Positions 33,967 through 44,277 are shown, counted from the stretch's first letter. The stretch is DNA of 64,000 nt from Capronia americana (GCA_016110215.1 JADWQD010000009.1:1490093-1554092); one strand, 5' to 3'. Program-made: numbers and translations. The notes: generated from the letters alone by a model not told the origin.

Positions 33967-36900
33967 ATGCCTACCTCGACTATCTGGCGGCGGAGCCTAG
34001 ACCCGACGGCGCTACGCGGCGCGAGCCCAGTGCGCCCGTTGGATGAACACATTGAGCGCCTATCCCCTGATCCCACATTCGAGTCCCCCGTCTACGATAC
34101 TGCTATCCCCTTGAGCGCTTCTCCCGAGAATGGCTACTCCTTAAGAGGCCTGGGCCTCTCCGATATTGGAGGGCTTGCGGACAGCGAGACCGCAGAGCAG
34201 CCCGATCACCTATATTATGACCAGGATGGCTCCGCTCATATTGCGGGCAGGATAAGAGGTGGCGCAGGGAGACACAATGGCCGCTTCAGAGTCGCCTCTC
34301 ATGAGTACGCATCCAAGGCACCGGGGAAGGGCCATACGCGCTCCGGCTCGACTATCGACGACCTTGCTACCGCTGCTATTGCAACGAGCCCTGCTTTGGT
34401 CCACGCAAGTCCCCTCTTCGTTCCCAAATCCCACGCCCTCGCAGCTACTCGCGCTGCGACTACCCATGCCACCCGCCGCTATAGTCACAACGACTATTCA
34501 AATGGCCCCCCAGCCAAACGAGTCAAGTCGGAGCGAATACCCACGCTCGAATGGTCACCGCGCCCAAACAGACCGAGGACCAGTGGCGGCTACAGCAGCG
34601 CGTCCACCGCCGAGATGAACGAAGACGCTCTTTTGCTGCTCAGTCTCAAGAATGAGCTCAATTTCAAGAAGGTTGCAATCACTCCGAAGCTTGACGCACT
34701 TCCTGAACACCAACAGTCGACCTCCCCGACCTCCCCTCAGGCCGCCACGGTACCGTGGACGACGTACACAAATCCAACCGCACAAAGACAACCCAGTCCC
34801 ACGAACGGCCACTCATTGTTTGAGACCCGAGACAATCTTGGAGATGTGTCTATGACCGATGTTGATGACTCGATACACACGAAAGCTCCCTCCCCTCTAC
34901 GAGACTTAGCTCTGGCAGCAACCAAAGACATCGAACCCAACGTCGCAGTTGACGCTCGCCCACCGTTCGTCGAAGAACCGCTTGAGCCTGGAACTGGCTT
35001 GGTAGAACCACCGCCGAAGAAACGTCGTCGAGTCGAGGTGGAGACGCAGGCGGAGGCGTGCGCGAAATGTGGGCGCATGCAACTCGACATTGTGGATGAC
35101 GAGGAGAACGCCTCGACGTTCTGGATCAGTTGCAATTACTGCAAGCGCTGGTTTCATGCACAATGCGTCGGCCTAACGAAAAGCGAGGCAAGGAGCGTCG
35201 ACAAGTACAGCTGCAAAGACTGCGAGCCCGTGCATGGCCGGACTACACACGTCCGAAAGTCTGCCCGACCGAGGACAGCCATTGATTATGCCGGTCTCAA
35301 CCAAGGCCTTGTCAAATCCTCCGAAGAGACATACACCCATCACTACATCCAGCGGATAAAAGAAGGAAAGCTGAATATACAGCCGGATGACTTTGCCCGC
35401 ATCAGACCGGAGTTGGTCACCAAGGAGTTCATGGAGAGCTTCGAAGGATTCAGGCGACCTTTCGTGGTGCCAGCCGCATGGAATCCTCGATTCGGTATGA
35501 AACCTGCGTCTGAACCTTCTGAATCCGATTCAGATGCCCCACCGACAGATTCCACGCCCGGCACCCTGATAAACAGCGCAGGAGAAGTGGTGGGTCTCGA
35601 CGACGCAGCGCCCCTAGTATTGGAAGAAGAGGAAGTCATCAACTGTGAGCAAGACTTGCTGGATATGGTGATTCCACGCCACTTGACAGTGCGTAGGGTG
35701 GCCGAGATGTATGGGCCCGAAGAAACTGTTCCCGTCATTGATGTCAAGTCTCAAGAGACGAAGGGTCATTGGACACTACAACGATGGGCGGACTACTATG
35801 AGCAGCCGGGCGAGAAACCCATCCACAACGTCATCAGCCTCGAGGTTTCTCACAGCCCTCTGGGCAAACTGATTCGACGCCCGCGAGTAGTTCGAGATCT
35901 CGACCTGGACGACGACGTCTGGGACCATGATGCTGAAACCCGAACCAAAAAGAGACCAGTCACGTTTTACTGCTTGATGTCAACTGCTGACAGCTACACC
36001 GACTTCCATATCGACTTCGGCGGCTCTTCTGTTTACTACCACATCCTCAAGGGCACCAAGACCTTCTTCTTCATTCCGCCGGAGGATAGATATCTCAAAA
36101 AGTACGAAGAGTGGTGCAATTCGGACTCGCAGAACGAGACATGGTTAGGTGATCTATGCGGAGGCAACTGCACGAGAGTCGATCTCCACGAAGGGGATAC
36201 AGCTTTCATTCCTGCGGGGTGGATTCACTCTGTTTGGACACCGGAAGACAGCCTGGTCATTGGCGGTAACTTTCTGACTCGCCAGGACTATGGAATGCAG
36301 CTCAGGATTGTCAACATCGAGAAGGCGACTCACGTCGCTCCCAAATTTCGCTATCCTTTCTTTCAGAAAGTTATGTGGTATACCCTGATCAAATATCTCA
36401 AGGAAGATCCAGTACCTGAAGAAGTACTCGACGATTTCCGCGACAACGCAGACTATATCTTCCTGCGACCTGACCCGATCTGGCAAGAAGTGGGAGATCT
36501 TGAGAACACCGCAGAGCCAGGCGACGCTTTCTATAACGCGAGATACTATCCCAAGCCTGAAGTGGAGGGACTGCCAGCACTCCGAGATTACCTATACCGC
36601 ACCGCACGGATCGATGCAGGTCTGCCGGTTCCAGACATCACCAAGAAGCAGATCGACGCGGTGAAAGCTTCTATACCCAAGGGACAGGGTGATTCAATGA
36701 CGCTAATCAAGCTCTTTGCTATATGGTGTGCATGGAAAATTGGCAATACACCGGCGCCTGAATGGGCCGTCTATTCGGAGGACGTCGCGGAATTAGACAA
36801 GCTTGAAAAGATCAGGAAGCCTGAGGCGATTCGTGTACCTGGAGAGAGGATGTCTTCACGAAACGCCGCCAAAGCCCAGGCACAGGCAGAGGCTGAGGCT

Positions 36901-38157
36901 CGGGCGCAGGCCCTCTCGCAGAGTCGACCACTCCCTGAGTCTAAGGCACAGACTCCCCCAGCCAAGCCAAAGGGACACGGGCTGAAAGCAGCTTGTGAGC
37001 CTTGCCGGAAGCGGCGGATCAAATGCAAGCACAAGGCTGGCAGCGAAACACCCAGGCGGACGCCGGAGATTCGACCCAGGAGCTTCTCCAACACGGATGT
37101 CCATCCACTATCCGGCGCAGGGGCCTTTACCAACGGCACCAACGCTAGACCAGTCTCTCCGGAGGCACGAATATCGGATGCTGCGGGCGTGGAGGCCAGT
37201 CAATCCGACCCGCAATCATCGTCCAAGAAGAGTCGGAGCAAAGCGTGTGAAGACTGCAGGAAGAGCAAGGTAGGTTACCTGAGAGATATAGCTCAAGCTG
37301 ATACTGACATCTCCAAGCGTCGGTGTGTGCATGATCAGTACGGGCGCATCGATCCTGCAAAAGTCGCAGAGCCTTCAAAGCCACGAGGGTCGTCCAATGC
37401 GAAGCGCGCCCGTTTGAGCGACGGAAGCAGACAAAGTGGAAACTTAGATGATCTCATCGATCCTGCTTTGACGAACGGCGACCTGGGTCGGATGACCAAC
37501 GATGCTAGTGATGAAGATTTCCACACTCCAGGGCCCTTCAAGGACGAGCGTCAGGAAGATCACGACGGCCAAGTTGACGAAGAGATAGCAATGATGGACG
37601 TTGTTGACTCGGAAACAGTCATGATTGACCCTGCGTTGGAGGACGCGGCAGCCATCAAGAGCGAGGAGGATCCGAGTGCGATAGTGGTGAGCCCAGTGAC
37701 TGCGATTCCAGAGGATCACATCTCGACACCCTCTACCATCCGGAACGGGTCCATGGTCAATGGAGACTTTTCGGGACCCTTCGGTTGGACCCCTGGATCA
37801 AGGCAGTCGTCGCGACAACCCAAGCAAATTGAGCGATACACGCCAGAGGATAAGAGGTCGCCGAGCAAACCCTTCCCCAAATCGCACCCGGATCGACGAG
37901 CTTCGAGCGCAGCAAGTGCACACACGGTTGTGACAAGCATCAAAAGCGAACGATCATCCAGCAATACGTCTGGCACGACGCATCAGATGGCGGGCATCCT
38001 CGCGAGCAGACGTAGTGTGTCTCACGAAGCGTCCGCCCGCCCTGTGAGTCAAGGGAGCATCGGCGGAGAAAGCGACGCAGATGCCGATGAGCGGTTGGCG
38101 AGGGAACTGCAGGCGGCGGAGAATGGACTGCGGCGTCGAACCAGCATGAGAGCTTAG
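33967..38157 (+). CDS. PHD-JmjC histone demethylase (JHDM1/KDM2-like)
   Basis: Two exons: 33967-37269 and 37318-38157. The 48-nt intron starts GTAGGT and ends CCAAG. About 1380 aa. A PHD finger lies at about residues 363-420 (CAKCGRMQ, CNYCKRWFHAQC, CKDC). The JmjC domain spans about 620-800. The iron ligands are likely HID in DFHIDFGG and the late His in AGWIHSVWTP, with Lys in KGTKTFFFIPP as a 2-oxoglutarate contact, all intact. This architecture fits the JHDM1 class, which demethylates H3K36. Near 1008 is a CEPCRKRRIKC motif, and a second CEDCRKSK..RRC motif is rebuilt only when the intron is removed; both look like zinc-cluster-type basic patches. The rest is disordered. First-ATG choice is uncertain because the frame opens earlier. 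Confidence 0.88.
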   Translation: MPTSTIWRRSLDPTALRGASPVRPLDEHIERLSPDPTFESPVYDTAIPLSASPENGYSLRGLGLSDIGGLADSETAEQPDHLYYDQDGSAHIAGRIRGGAGRHNGRFRVASHEYASKAPGKGHTRSGSTIDDLATAAIATSPALVHASPLFVPKSHALAATRAATTHATRRYSHNDYSNGPPAKRVKSERIPTLEWSPRPNRPRTSGGYSSASTAEMNEDALLLLSLKNELNFKKVAITPKLDALPEHQQSTSPTSPQAATVPWTTYTNPTAQRQPSPTNGHSLFETRDNLGDVSMTDVDDSIHTKAPSPLRDLALAATKDIEPNVAVDARPPFVEEPLEPGTGLVEPPPKKRRRVEVETQAEACAKCGRMQLDIVDDEENASTFWISCNYCKRWFHAQCVGLTKSEARSVDKYSCKDCEPVHGRTTHVRKSARPRTAIDYAGLNQGLVKSSEETYTHHYIQRIKEGKLNIQPDDFARIRPELVTKEFMESFEGFRRPFVVPAAWNPRFGMKPASEPSESDSDAPPTDSTPGTLINSAGEVVGLDDAAPLVLEEEEVINCEQDLLDMVIPRHLTVRRVAEMYGPEETVPVIDVKSQETKGHWTLQRWADYYEQPGEKPIHNVISLEVSHSPLGKLIRRPRVVRDLDLDDDVWDHDAETRTKKRPVTFYCLMSTADSYTDFHIDFGGSSVYYHILKGTKTFFFIPPEDRYLKKYEEWCNSDSQNETWLGDLCGGNCTRVDLHEGDTAFIPAGWIHSVWTPEDSLVIGGNFLTRQDYGMQLRIVNIEKATHVAPKFRYPFFQKVMWYTLIKYLKEDPVPEEVLDDFRDNADYIFLRPDPIWQEVGDLENTAEPGDAFYNARYYPKPEVEGLPALRDYLYRTARIDAGLPVPDITKKQIDAVKASIPKGQGDSMTLIKLFAIWCAWKIGNTPAPEWAVYSEDVAELDKLEKIRKPEAIRVPGERMSSRNAAKAQAQAEAEARAQALSQSRPLPESKAQTPPAKPKGHGLKAACEPCRKRRIKCKHKAGSETPRRTPEIRPRSFSNTDVHPLSGAGAFTNGTNARPVSPEARISDAAGVEASQSDPQSSSKKSRSKACEDCRKSKVGYLRDIAQADTDISKRRCVHDQYGRIDPAKVAEPSKPRGSSNAKRARLSDGSRQSGNLDDLIDPALTNGDLGRMTNDASDEDFHTPGPFKDERQEDHDGQVDEEIAMMDVVDSETVMIDPALEDAAAIKSEEDPSAIVVSPVTAIPEDHISTPSTIRNGSMVNGDFSGPFGWTPGSRQSSRQPKQIERYTPEDKRSPSKPFPKSHPDRRASSAASAHTVVTSIKSERSSSNTSGTTHQMAGILASRRSVSHEASARPVSQGSIGGESDADADERLARELQAAENGLRRRTSMRA

Positions 38158-38678
38158 AAGGGCCTCGGCTGATGAATCGGCCTGAGGAGCGATGATGACA
38201 TGATGGGAAGAGGGCGTTAGGTTGGGAAGCAGATCTTGCGATGATATTGGGCGGAGTGAACAGTCTCTACATGACCGACGGTGCCGGCGTGAAGCGGCGG
38301 TCAGGGTAAGAGAATGGTTCTCTCGAATTTCTGTCTCGACAATACCCTCAGGGTAGGACAGGTGTAGCAGCGTTCTATAGCGAGCTTGGAATGTACAGTC
38401 TTCTACAATCTCGGTTCATGCGCCTCGCTTGGGGCGACGGATGTACAAGCCAGAAAGTGTGGGGTAAGCACGACGACATACATCATCGCTCCCTTGCTCA
38501 CCGACGCCTCTCATTGCCTCCTCGACGACATCTGCTCGAGCGAGTTCCTCTTGTTTACCATCCTGCTGTTTCCCAGACGAGATGATCTGTACGAGATTGG
38601 TGTCGTGACCATGTCCAACTTCCCATACAACAGTCAACTTGTACGTATTTAGGATTCGACAGATTGCCCCCCTTCAGC
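38158..38678. other. Intergenic region
   Basis: The 3' flank of the JmjC gene and the promoter of the carrier gene. Nothing else is recognised. Confidence 0.6.
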
Positions 38679-40082
38679 ATGGAGAGGAGCTGGACGACTG
38701 ACCATCCTTCGCAGGACGCGTTCGAACTCTTCCACCTCGTGCAAGAAGAAGATGCGCTTCCTTCTCCCACCTCGCGACGGTCCCACGCCCTGGAAGCGCT
38801 CGGCCACGCTCTCTCGGGCTCCCTGGGGTCCGCAATCTCCAATGCAGCGCTCTACCCTGTCGACCTAGTCATCACGCGGCTTCAGATCCAACGCCAACTC
38901 CGCCGAGACCAGGCCACGCCGAGTCAGGAAGAGTACAAGGGCTTCGTCGATGGGATACGGAAGATCTACCACAACGAGGGCGGCATATCGGGATTGTACA
39001 CGGGGATATTGCAAGACACGGGCAAGACCATCGCGGACGCGTTCTTTTTCTTCTTGATCTACAGTTTTCTGCGGGATCGGAGGATCGCGAGGCACGCGAG
39101 GCTCAATGCAGGGAAGAAAGCGGGTTTGCCGGCGTTGGAAGAGCTGGGCGTGGGGTTTGTGGCGGGCAGTTTGACCAAGTTGGCGACGACGCCGATTGCG
39201 AATATAGTCACACGGAAGCAGGCTGCCGCGTTGATCAGCACGCACAGTCAGGCGACGGATGGGCAGAGCACGTCTTTGCAGACGCCGTCGGCGCGGCAGA
39301 TCGCCCAAGACATCCTCGACGAGAAAGGACCGCTCGGATTCTGGTCCGGGTACTCGGCCAGTCTGGTTTTGACGTTGAACCCATCCATCACGTTCTTCCT
39401 CTTCGAAACACTCAAGAAGATTCTCGTCCGCCGTGACCGACGGCAGAACCCGCCGCCGACCCTCACGTTCCTCCTTTCCGCCGTCAGCAAGGCATGCGCA
39501 TCGAGCATCACGTACCCGTTCAGCCTGGCGAAAACGCGCCTGCAAGCGGGCGGTGCGTCGTCCGCGCACGAAGAGCGCGACGAGAAGGAGGTGGTCGGGC
39601 GAGATTTTGGGCACAAAGGGACCCGAAAAGCCGCTCGCGCAACCATCTTCAGCACCGTCCTGACCATTGTGCAGACCGAGGGTCCCCTCGCACTGTACGA
39701 GGGCTTGCACGTCGAGGTCCTGAGGGCATTCTTCTCCCACGGCATCACCATGCTGGTCAAGCAATTCATCCAGCGGCTGCTCGTGCGGGCGTATTACCTG
39801 CTGTCCATCATCTTGGGGCGATACAAGCGCCGCCGCAATGCCGCGGCAAAACGGCTGTCGGAGAAAGCCAAAGCCAGCGTCGAGTACTACAACCTGGCAA
39901 TGGCGCGGGCAAGTCAGAAGATCGAGGAGGCCGGCTCGACCGTGCGGCGAAAGGCGAACGAGACGGCCGAGTTTGTGGGTGAGTACGTCGAGGAGGACGA
40001 GGAGCTGGGCGAGGGGTGGAAGGAGTTGTACGGGGCGGTCGGGTTGAGTAGGTGGTTTGACAAGATCAGTGACGAGCGGTAG
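38679..40082 (+). CDS. Mitochondrial-carrier-family protein, peroxisomal ANT1/PMP47-like
   Basis: A single exon of 467 aa with three carrier repeats. The signatures are YPVDLVITRLQ (about residue 58), the variant TPIANIVTRKQ (about 170) and YPFSLAKTRLQ (about 278). The middle variant with TP in place of a PxD motif is typical of the PMP47/ANT1 peroxisomal adenine-nucleotide carriers, which supply ATP for fatty-acid activation. The length exceeds the usual 300-350 aa because of a 100-residue C-terminal extension containing a basic stretch (RYKRRRNAAAKRL) and an acidic helix near the end. Start ATG 38679 lies 15 bases into the open frame and is the first methionine. Peroxisomal rather than mitochondrial location is inferred from the repeat-2 motif. 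Confidence 0.8.
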   Translation: MERSWTTDHPSQDAFELFHLVQEEDALPSPTSRRSHALEALGHALSGSLGSAISNAALYPVDLVITRLQIQRQLRRDQATPSQEEYKGFVDGIRKIYHNEGGISGLYTGILQDTGKTIADAFFFFLIYSFLRDRRIARHARLNAGKKAGLPALEELGVGFVAGSLTKLATTPIANIVTRKQAAALISTHSQATDGQSTSLQTPSARQIAQDILDEKGPLGFWSGYSASLVLTLNPSITFFLFETLKKILVRRDRRQNPPPTLTFLLSAVSKACASSITYPFSLAKTRLQAGGASSAHEERDEKEVVGRDFGHKGTRKAARATIFSTVLTIVQTEGPLALYEGLHVEVLRAFFSHGITMLVKQFIQRLLVRAYYLLSIILGRYKRRRNAAAKRLSEKAKASVEYYNLAMARASQKIEEAGSTVRRKANETAEFVGEYVEEDEELGEGWKELYGAVGLSRWFDKISDER

Positions 40083-40149
40083 TAAGAAAGGGAAAAAAAT
40101 CGAGTTACTGTAAACCTGCTCTCGTTCTGTTGCCTTTCTTCGTTCTTTT

Positions 40150-40758
40150 CTACCGGAACGCCACCTTCTGACCGCCTCTCTTCTCCATCTTGCTCTGTCT
40201 CTTGCTTGTGCTCGGCATTGCTTCCGCGCCATCCCCGTCCCCTGCTCCTCCCGCAAGCCCGCCCATCATACTCTTCACGCCCCTCGCCGCCCCGACGACG
40301 CTGTAGACCGCATACCCCGGCACGACCAGGTACGCCCACCACGCCCGGTTTCCCAAGACGATGACTGCCAACAGATTGATCCACGTCCAGTACAGCACGT
40401 CCCACATGAACTCCGTGAGGCCCTTGGCGTCGAGATCCTCCCCGGGCCGCTTCAAGTCCCCGTTGGGGTGGTACGTCGGCCGGGCCAGCACGTCCAAGTA
40501 GATTTCGACGAGGATGGCAGGGAGGCAGAGCAGTGCGTACAGCCATAGGGAGAGCGAGCGGCGGAGCGTGAACGAGAGGGCCAGGAAGAGGCCGTGCAGC
40601 GAGATGGATATCAGGTGCGTTTGGCGCAGCCGCGCTGCGTTGCGCACTGCTAGGGTTTTGGCCGCTTTCTATGGAAGGGAACACGGGGACTGTGCGTTAG
40701 CAATTGTCTCGGAATATGGGGGGAAGGGTCTAGAGGGAGGACGACGCACTTGAGCCAT
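40150..40758 (-). CDS. SND2: SND2/TMEM208-family ER targeting protein
   Basis: Two exons: 40750-40758 (9 nt, coding M-A-Q) and 40150-40668. The 81-nt intron starts GTGCGT and ends CATAG. Product 175 aa. The conserved start KAAKTLAVRNAARL is followed by paired hydrophobic hairpins (LISISLHGLFLALSF; LYALLCLPAILVEIYL), the LARPTYxxxGDLKRPGEDL loop, then MWDVLYWTWINLLAVIVLG and a last span with VVPGYAVYSVVG. This is the DUF788/TMEM208 family; yeast Snd2 takes part in the SRP-independent route that sends membrane proteins to the ER. The C-terminal tail is short, Gly/Ala then Lys/Arg-rich. It is convergent with the carrier gene, with 67 bases between stops. Confidence 0.92.
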
Positions 40759-41112
40759 GCCGTGCCGGGAGAATAAAATATGCGAGTCGTGTGCTCCCGA
40801 ATGTAATTAATTACAAGTCCTGCTTGTAAGCTGTACTCGTACGGGTAAACGAAAAAGCTGGCAGCCTCGTCCCCGCCTTCGCCCACGACGCTGCACAGCC
40901 ACAGCCACAGCCTTGCCAGCCTCGAGCCAGGAGGAGAGGTGGCGCTCGCCCTCTTTGGGGATAGCGTGATGCTGCCCTAGACTGCCGGTCAAACGGGTAC
41001 GGAGGACACCTGAATTTCTACACATCGAGGCCGACCAGCTCGATTCTGCTTGAGACTATGCGGGTGAGACAATGCAGGGATCTCGGCTTGCTACTGTACC
41101 TCAGGCAGGTTT
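40759..41112. promoter_or_regulatory. Promoter region of SND2 and of the next rightward gene
   Basis: A short divergent space. No specific element is identified. Confidence 0.45.
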
Positions 41113-41719
41113 ATGAAGGGCAGTCGCCTCGCTCGTTGGCCAGCTGCGATCCTCTTTGTGGTCCTTGATGCTGTCGCCCTCCGTCTCTCCGTTTTCGCTT
41201 GAATGCTCAAATAAATCGGCACTTGAAACCGACTTGACCCCATACAGAGATCGAGCTGCTGTGAAGATTCTGCAATTCTGTTTCACCGACCAAGGAGACC
41301 GTAATCGCCGACGACCAACTGACGTTTTCTCCTCCTTCGGCTTGCCATTCCATCGGTCTTCTACCTGCTGTAGCAAGTCACACGGTCACGGTAATGGCGA
41401 CTTGACAGTGGCGACGGATCTTCACTCGAGACATTCACTTTGGTTTTTTTCCCGAGGGGAATCTGCAATCACCTTCAGCGAGGACAGTCTGCCCTCGACC
41501 AAAATCTTCCCCTTGGATGACTGTGGAAACTGTATGGTGGATGGTACGCGTTGATGGGTACGCTCGTTGGATTGTCTGTCCTTTGAATCATCATTCAGCG
41601 CAAAATGTTGAGCCTTCTGAATTTCCACAGATGCAAATGCTACTAGGGCTCTCCTCCAGTATTTTCGAAGATCGGACATCGGTGATACTGATGATCCATT
41701 GAGTTACAGTCGTCACTGA
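41113..41719 (+). CDS. Possible secreted protein gene with apparent frameshift
   Basis: From ATG 41113, 29 codons encode a plausible signal peptide (LARWPAAILFVVLDAVALRL) and then hit TGA at about 41200. The frame shifted by one base continues as a secreted-protein-like sequence (LECSNKSALETDLTPYRDRA, then ILQFC, HSLWFFSRGESAITFSEDSL, FPLDDCGNC). A well-formed intron (41544-41630; GTACGC to CCACAG) joins in phase to DANATRALLQYFRRSDIGDT and a stop at 41717-41719. Corrected length would be about 172 aa. Fungal secreted proteins of unknown role often share the FC...DDC layout. The break could be a real one-base insertion in a TTTT run, a sequencing error, or an unrecognised intron. An alternative ATG at 41168 gives an unbroken but unsecreted product. 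Confidence 0.4.
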
Positions 41720-41991
41720 GCGAGGAGATCAAAGCCCTCGGTGAAGATACGGAATATCTGTTCTTCTCAGACCACCATCTCGAAGTCGACCAACCCGTAC
41801 AGTTCCACGATCAATACATATCCACCAATTCGTCCATCAGACGGACGATTATGTCTGCTGCAAGGACATCCGCAGGTTCTCTTCCGGACTTCAAGCTCGA
41901 ATTCTGTCTCCGAAATTGCACTATAAGGGAGAGCACTCGAGGTGGTTTCCGGGGAACATATCAAGCAGTGAACAACTTCTCGCTCGCAGCC

Positions 41992-42996
41992 TTAACAAGG
42001 GTCAACGATTGGTCCATAAAGCCCAAGAGCCTTGTCCGATTCAAGACTCAAATTTCTCCCTATTTCCTGCAAGTCCGCCATTCGAAGAACTGCTGGTGGC
42101 TGACCTGAACCGTGGAATAGCGTACAGATTGCTTCATTCGCGTCAGCAGGGTTTGCCTGCTTATTTGGTTGAGAAGCTTTCTCGGTCGGAATCTTTGCCT
42201 CTTGGTCGCTGCGTGCATCTCGCCACCAAGCCTGCACTTTCTCCTCGAGTACATTTTTCCGCCAACTGTGCTTCTGGCGTCCCACAGTAAATGCCCGGAC
42301 AGGAGTCGTGCCGCTGTATATCATGCGGCTCCATTCGTGGACATGCTTGAAGACTTGTTCACCAAACCCCAAGCCGGTCATAAGGATGGATGCTTCAAAT
42401 CGGAGAAATGCATCCTGATCGAATACGGTGGCGATTCCTTTCTTCGATTCGTCGCACCTGTCCTTGTCACTGGCTCTGTCGCGCATGAAGCAGTGGAAGG
42501 AACACAGAGTGGTGTATCTGACCAGCAGCAATGCAGATTCCCCCAAACAGAATGCAATTGCTCGGTGTAGAAACGTTTCGGCGGCACGGTTACCCTTGGT
42601 GGTCCGTAGCAGACGGTTCGCATACAATATCCTTGTGATGATGGCTGCACCGCTGAAGATGCACAGGTAACGTCCTTTGCTGCCCGTACCCCATCGGACA
42701 GTGGCACATTCGGCGAAGCGATTCAGTGCGCCATCGACTTCTACCATATACCCAACCGCTTCAGCGTCAATACGAGGGCTATGGAATAGTGAAAACAGCA
42801 GCGGAGTCTGTTGCTTCGCGACGTCCGTGACCGAATTTGAGGCTACATCTCTCAGACGATGAGATGTCAGGTTGATACTGAGCCAATTCTTCTTAGAAAA
42901 TGGGATGAAACAAATAATGTGAGTCAAGATCTCCTCCGGAAATGCTTCTAACCTTGAGCAGGAGGCTATCGCAGCGCCACTGACAACTGTCGCCAT
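41992..42996 (-). CDS. F-box-like protein
   Basis: A single exon of 334 aa from ATG 42996. Residues 17-60 read as an F-box (LEAFPEEILTHIICFIP, then SINLTSHRLRDVASNSV), the SKP1-binding motif of SCF ubiquitin ligases. No leucine-rich or WD repeats follow. The middle region is helical and Cys/Phe-rich, and the C-terminal 90 residues are basic then Asn/Pro/Ala-rich. Many Pezizomycotina carry lineage-specific F-box genes of this kind, and the target is unknown. The gene's last part overlaps open frames on the + strand that are probably shadows. Confidence 0.7.
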   Translation of the reverse strand: MATVVSGAAIASCSRLEAFPEEILTHIICFIPFSKKNWLSINLTSHRLRDVASNSVTDVAKQQTPLLFSLFHSPRIDAEAVGYMVEVDGALNRFAECATVRWGTGSKGRYLCIFSGAAIITRILYANRLLRTTKGNRAAETFLHRAIAFCLGESALLLVRYTTLCSFHCFMRDRASDKDRCDESKKGIATVFDQDAFLRFEASILMTGLGFGEQVFKHVHEWSRMIYSGTTPVRAFTVGRQKHSWRKNVLEEKVQAWWRDARSDQEAKIPTEKASQPNKQANPADANEAICTLFHGSGQPPAVLRMADLQEIGRNLSLESDKALGLYGPIVDPC

Positions 42997-43390
42997 CAGC
43001 TCCGAAGAAAATCAGACTAAGTCTCTGCCAATGGCCAGACGTAAAGTCAGCGGCATACTTTATCAAGATAGTTACGAGCACCATTATCGCAAGAATCGCC
43101 CTGATCATAGTGAGCGACACAGCATTATGTGGGGCATGTAGCTCCTCACCAGTCCGGGCAACCTGCAACTTCTTCCCCCTTGGAGTGGATGCTGCCTTAT
43201 ACAGGCTTGAAGGCAGCGGACAGATGTGCAGGATCGGGCCAAAGTGGTGGGGCATCGAACTCGGCCTCTACAACGCAACCAAGGACGCATTGCGCCATTC
43301 TGCGTACCAGAACTGGGAGTGGTATTCTACTTATAGAGTCTGCCCGGTCAAGCAGGCCGTTTTTTTATTCTCGCTCACCCAGGCAATGCG
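42997..43390. promoter_or_regulatory. Divergent promoter region
   Basis: 394 bases between the F-box gene and the rightward conserved gene. Nothing specific is identified. Confidence 0.5.
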
Positions 43391-44277
43391 ATGCCACGAC
43401 TGAGATTCCCGGCCTCCAGAATCTTCTACGTACTGACCCTGGGTGGTGCGGGAACAGTCGGCGCTTTCCAATGGTGGACACATGATTGTCGATTCGTCCC
43501 CTACGATCTGTCTAACGACTCTCTCTTCTCAAGCACGTTCTACCGCCGTTTCAATCCGAACCGGAATCCCACGTTCCATGATCTCTGTGTTCGGAAGATC
43601 CCCCTGAGCAAGTTGGATCCGAGCCTTCTGAGGGACTATGAAGAAGGGGGCACCAAGTTGATTGAAGCGTACTGTGCCGCCATCTGGGCCAGTCGTGGTA
43701 CGTCTGTGGTGTTTTCCATGGTGCTCAACCTTTTCTCCTGGCGTCAAGCATAATTAATTACTTACTCTTACTAACCCATATCATCTCCTCAGCCTACACG
43801 ATCCAACGCAGATTCTTGCAACAGAGATACAGCTCGCCCACGACGTCCCACCAGCTATGGCGACGTGCCGAGCTTCTTCACTCACACTACGAACCCGGCA
43901 CCGAGATCACCAACCATTTCGTCGTGCTGTCCAAGACCCCGGCCTCGATTCTTCTCCGCTGCGGCGACTCGCCCCTGAACACACCCCACGGCCCGCGACA
44001 CATCGACGGCCTGTTCGAGATGAGCGTGACGACGTCCCGAGATGACGGCGTCGCCGAGTTTCGCATGAAAAGTCTCTTCTATCATGGCGCGGGCAAGGCG
44101 TCGTCGAGCCCTATCAAGCCGTTCTCCTTCGAGGGTTGGGCACACAAGCGCTACGTCAAGTTGTTGCTCGAGGAAGCCGTCCGGGGGTGTACACTGCGGT
44201 CTTGGAGCCGCGCTCGCTATCCTTCCCTGGCGTCGCGCGCGGAGGATAATGCCGGCGCTGAAGGTACCCAGATCTAG
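43391..44277 (+). CDS. Conserved fungal protein of unknown function
   Basis: Two exons: 43391-43697 and 43793-44277. The 95-nt intron starts GTACGT and has a TACTAAC branch site and CTCAG end. Product 263 aa. An N-terminal hydrophobic segment after basic residues (IFYVLTLGGAGTVGAFQWW) could be a signal anchor or mitochondrial targeting/inner-membrane segment. The body has recurrent phrases of a widespread ascomycete family I know only as hypothetical: FNPNRNPTFHDLCVRKIPLS, LIEAYCAAIWASRAYTIQRR, LWRRAELLHSHYEPGTEITN, FVVLSKTPASILLRCGDSP, DGLFEMSV and EFRMKSLFYHG. No catalytic motif is evident. It lies just left of the aromatic-catabolism cluster, but nothing ties it to that pathway. Confidence 0.8.

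Noticed and set aside
38865..40256. 463-codon minus-strand open frame opposite the carrier gene
   Set aside because: It is antisense to a clear carrier with intact signatures. The translation is Arg/Leu/Gln-rich with no domain, a shadow of GC-biased coding sequence.
39914..40684. 256-codon minus-strand frame overlapping SND2 and the carrier end
   Set aside because: It is out of frame with the recognisable SND2 exons. It is Pro/Arg/Ser-rich shadow sequence.
41704..42108. Plus-strand frame starting near a TTACAG (SLSEEIKALGEDTEYLFFSD)
   Set aside because: It looked like a further exon of the secreted-protein gene, but no donor gives the required phase, and its second half is antisense to the F-box gene.
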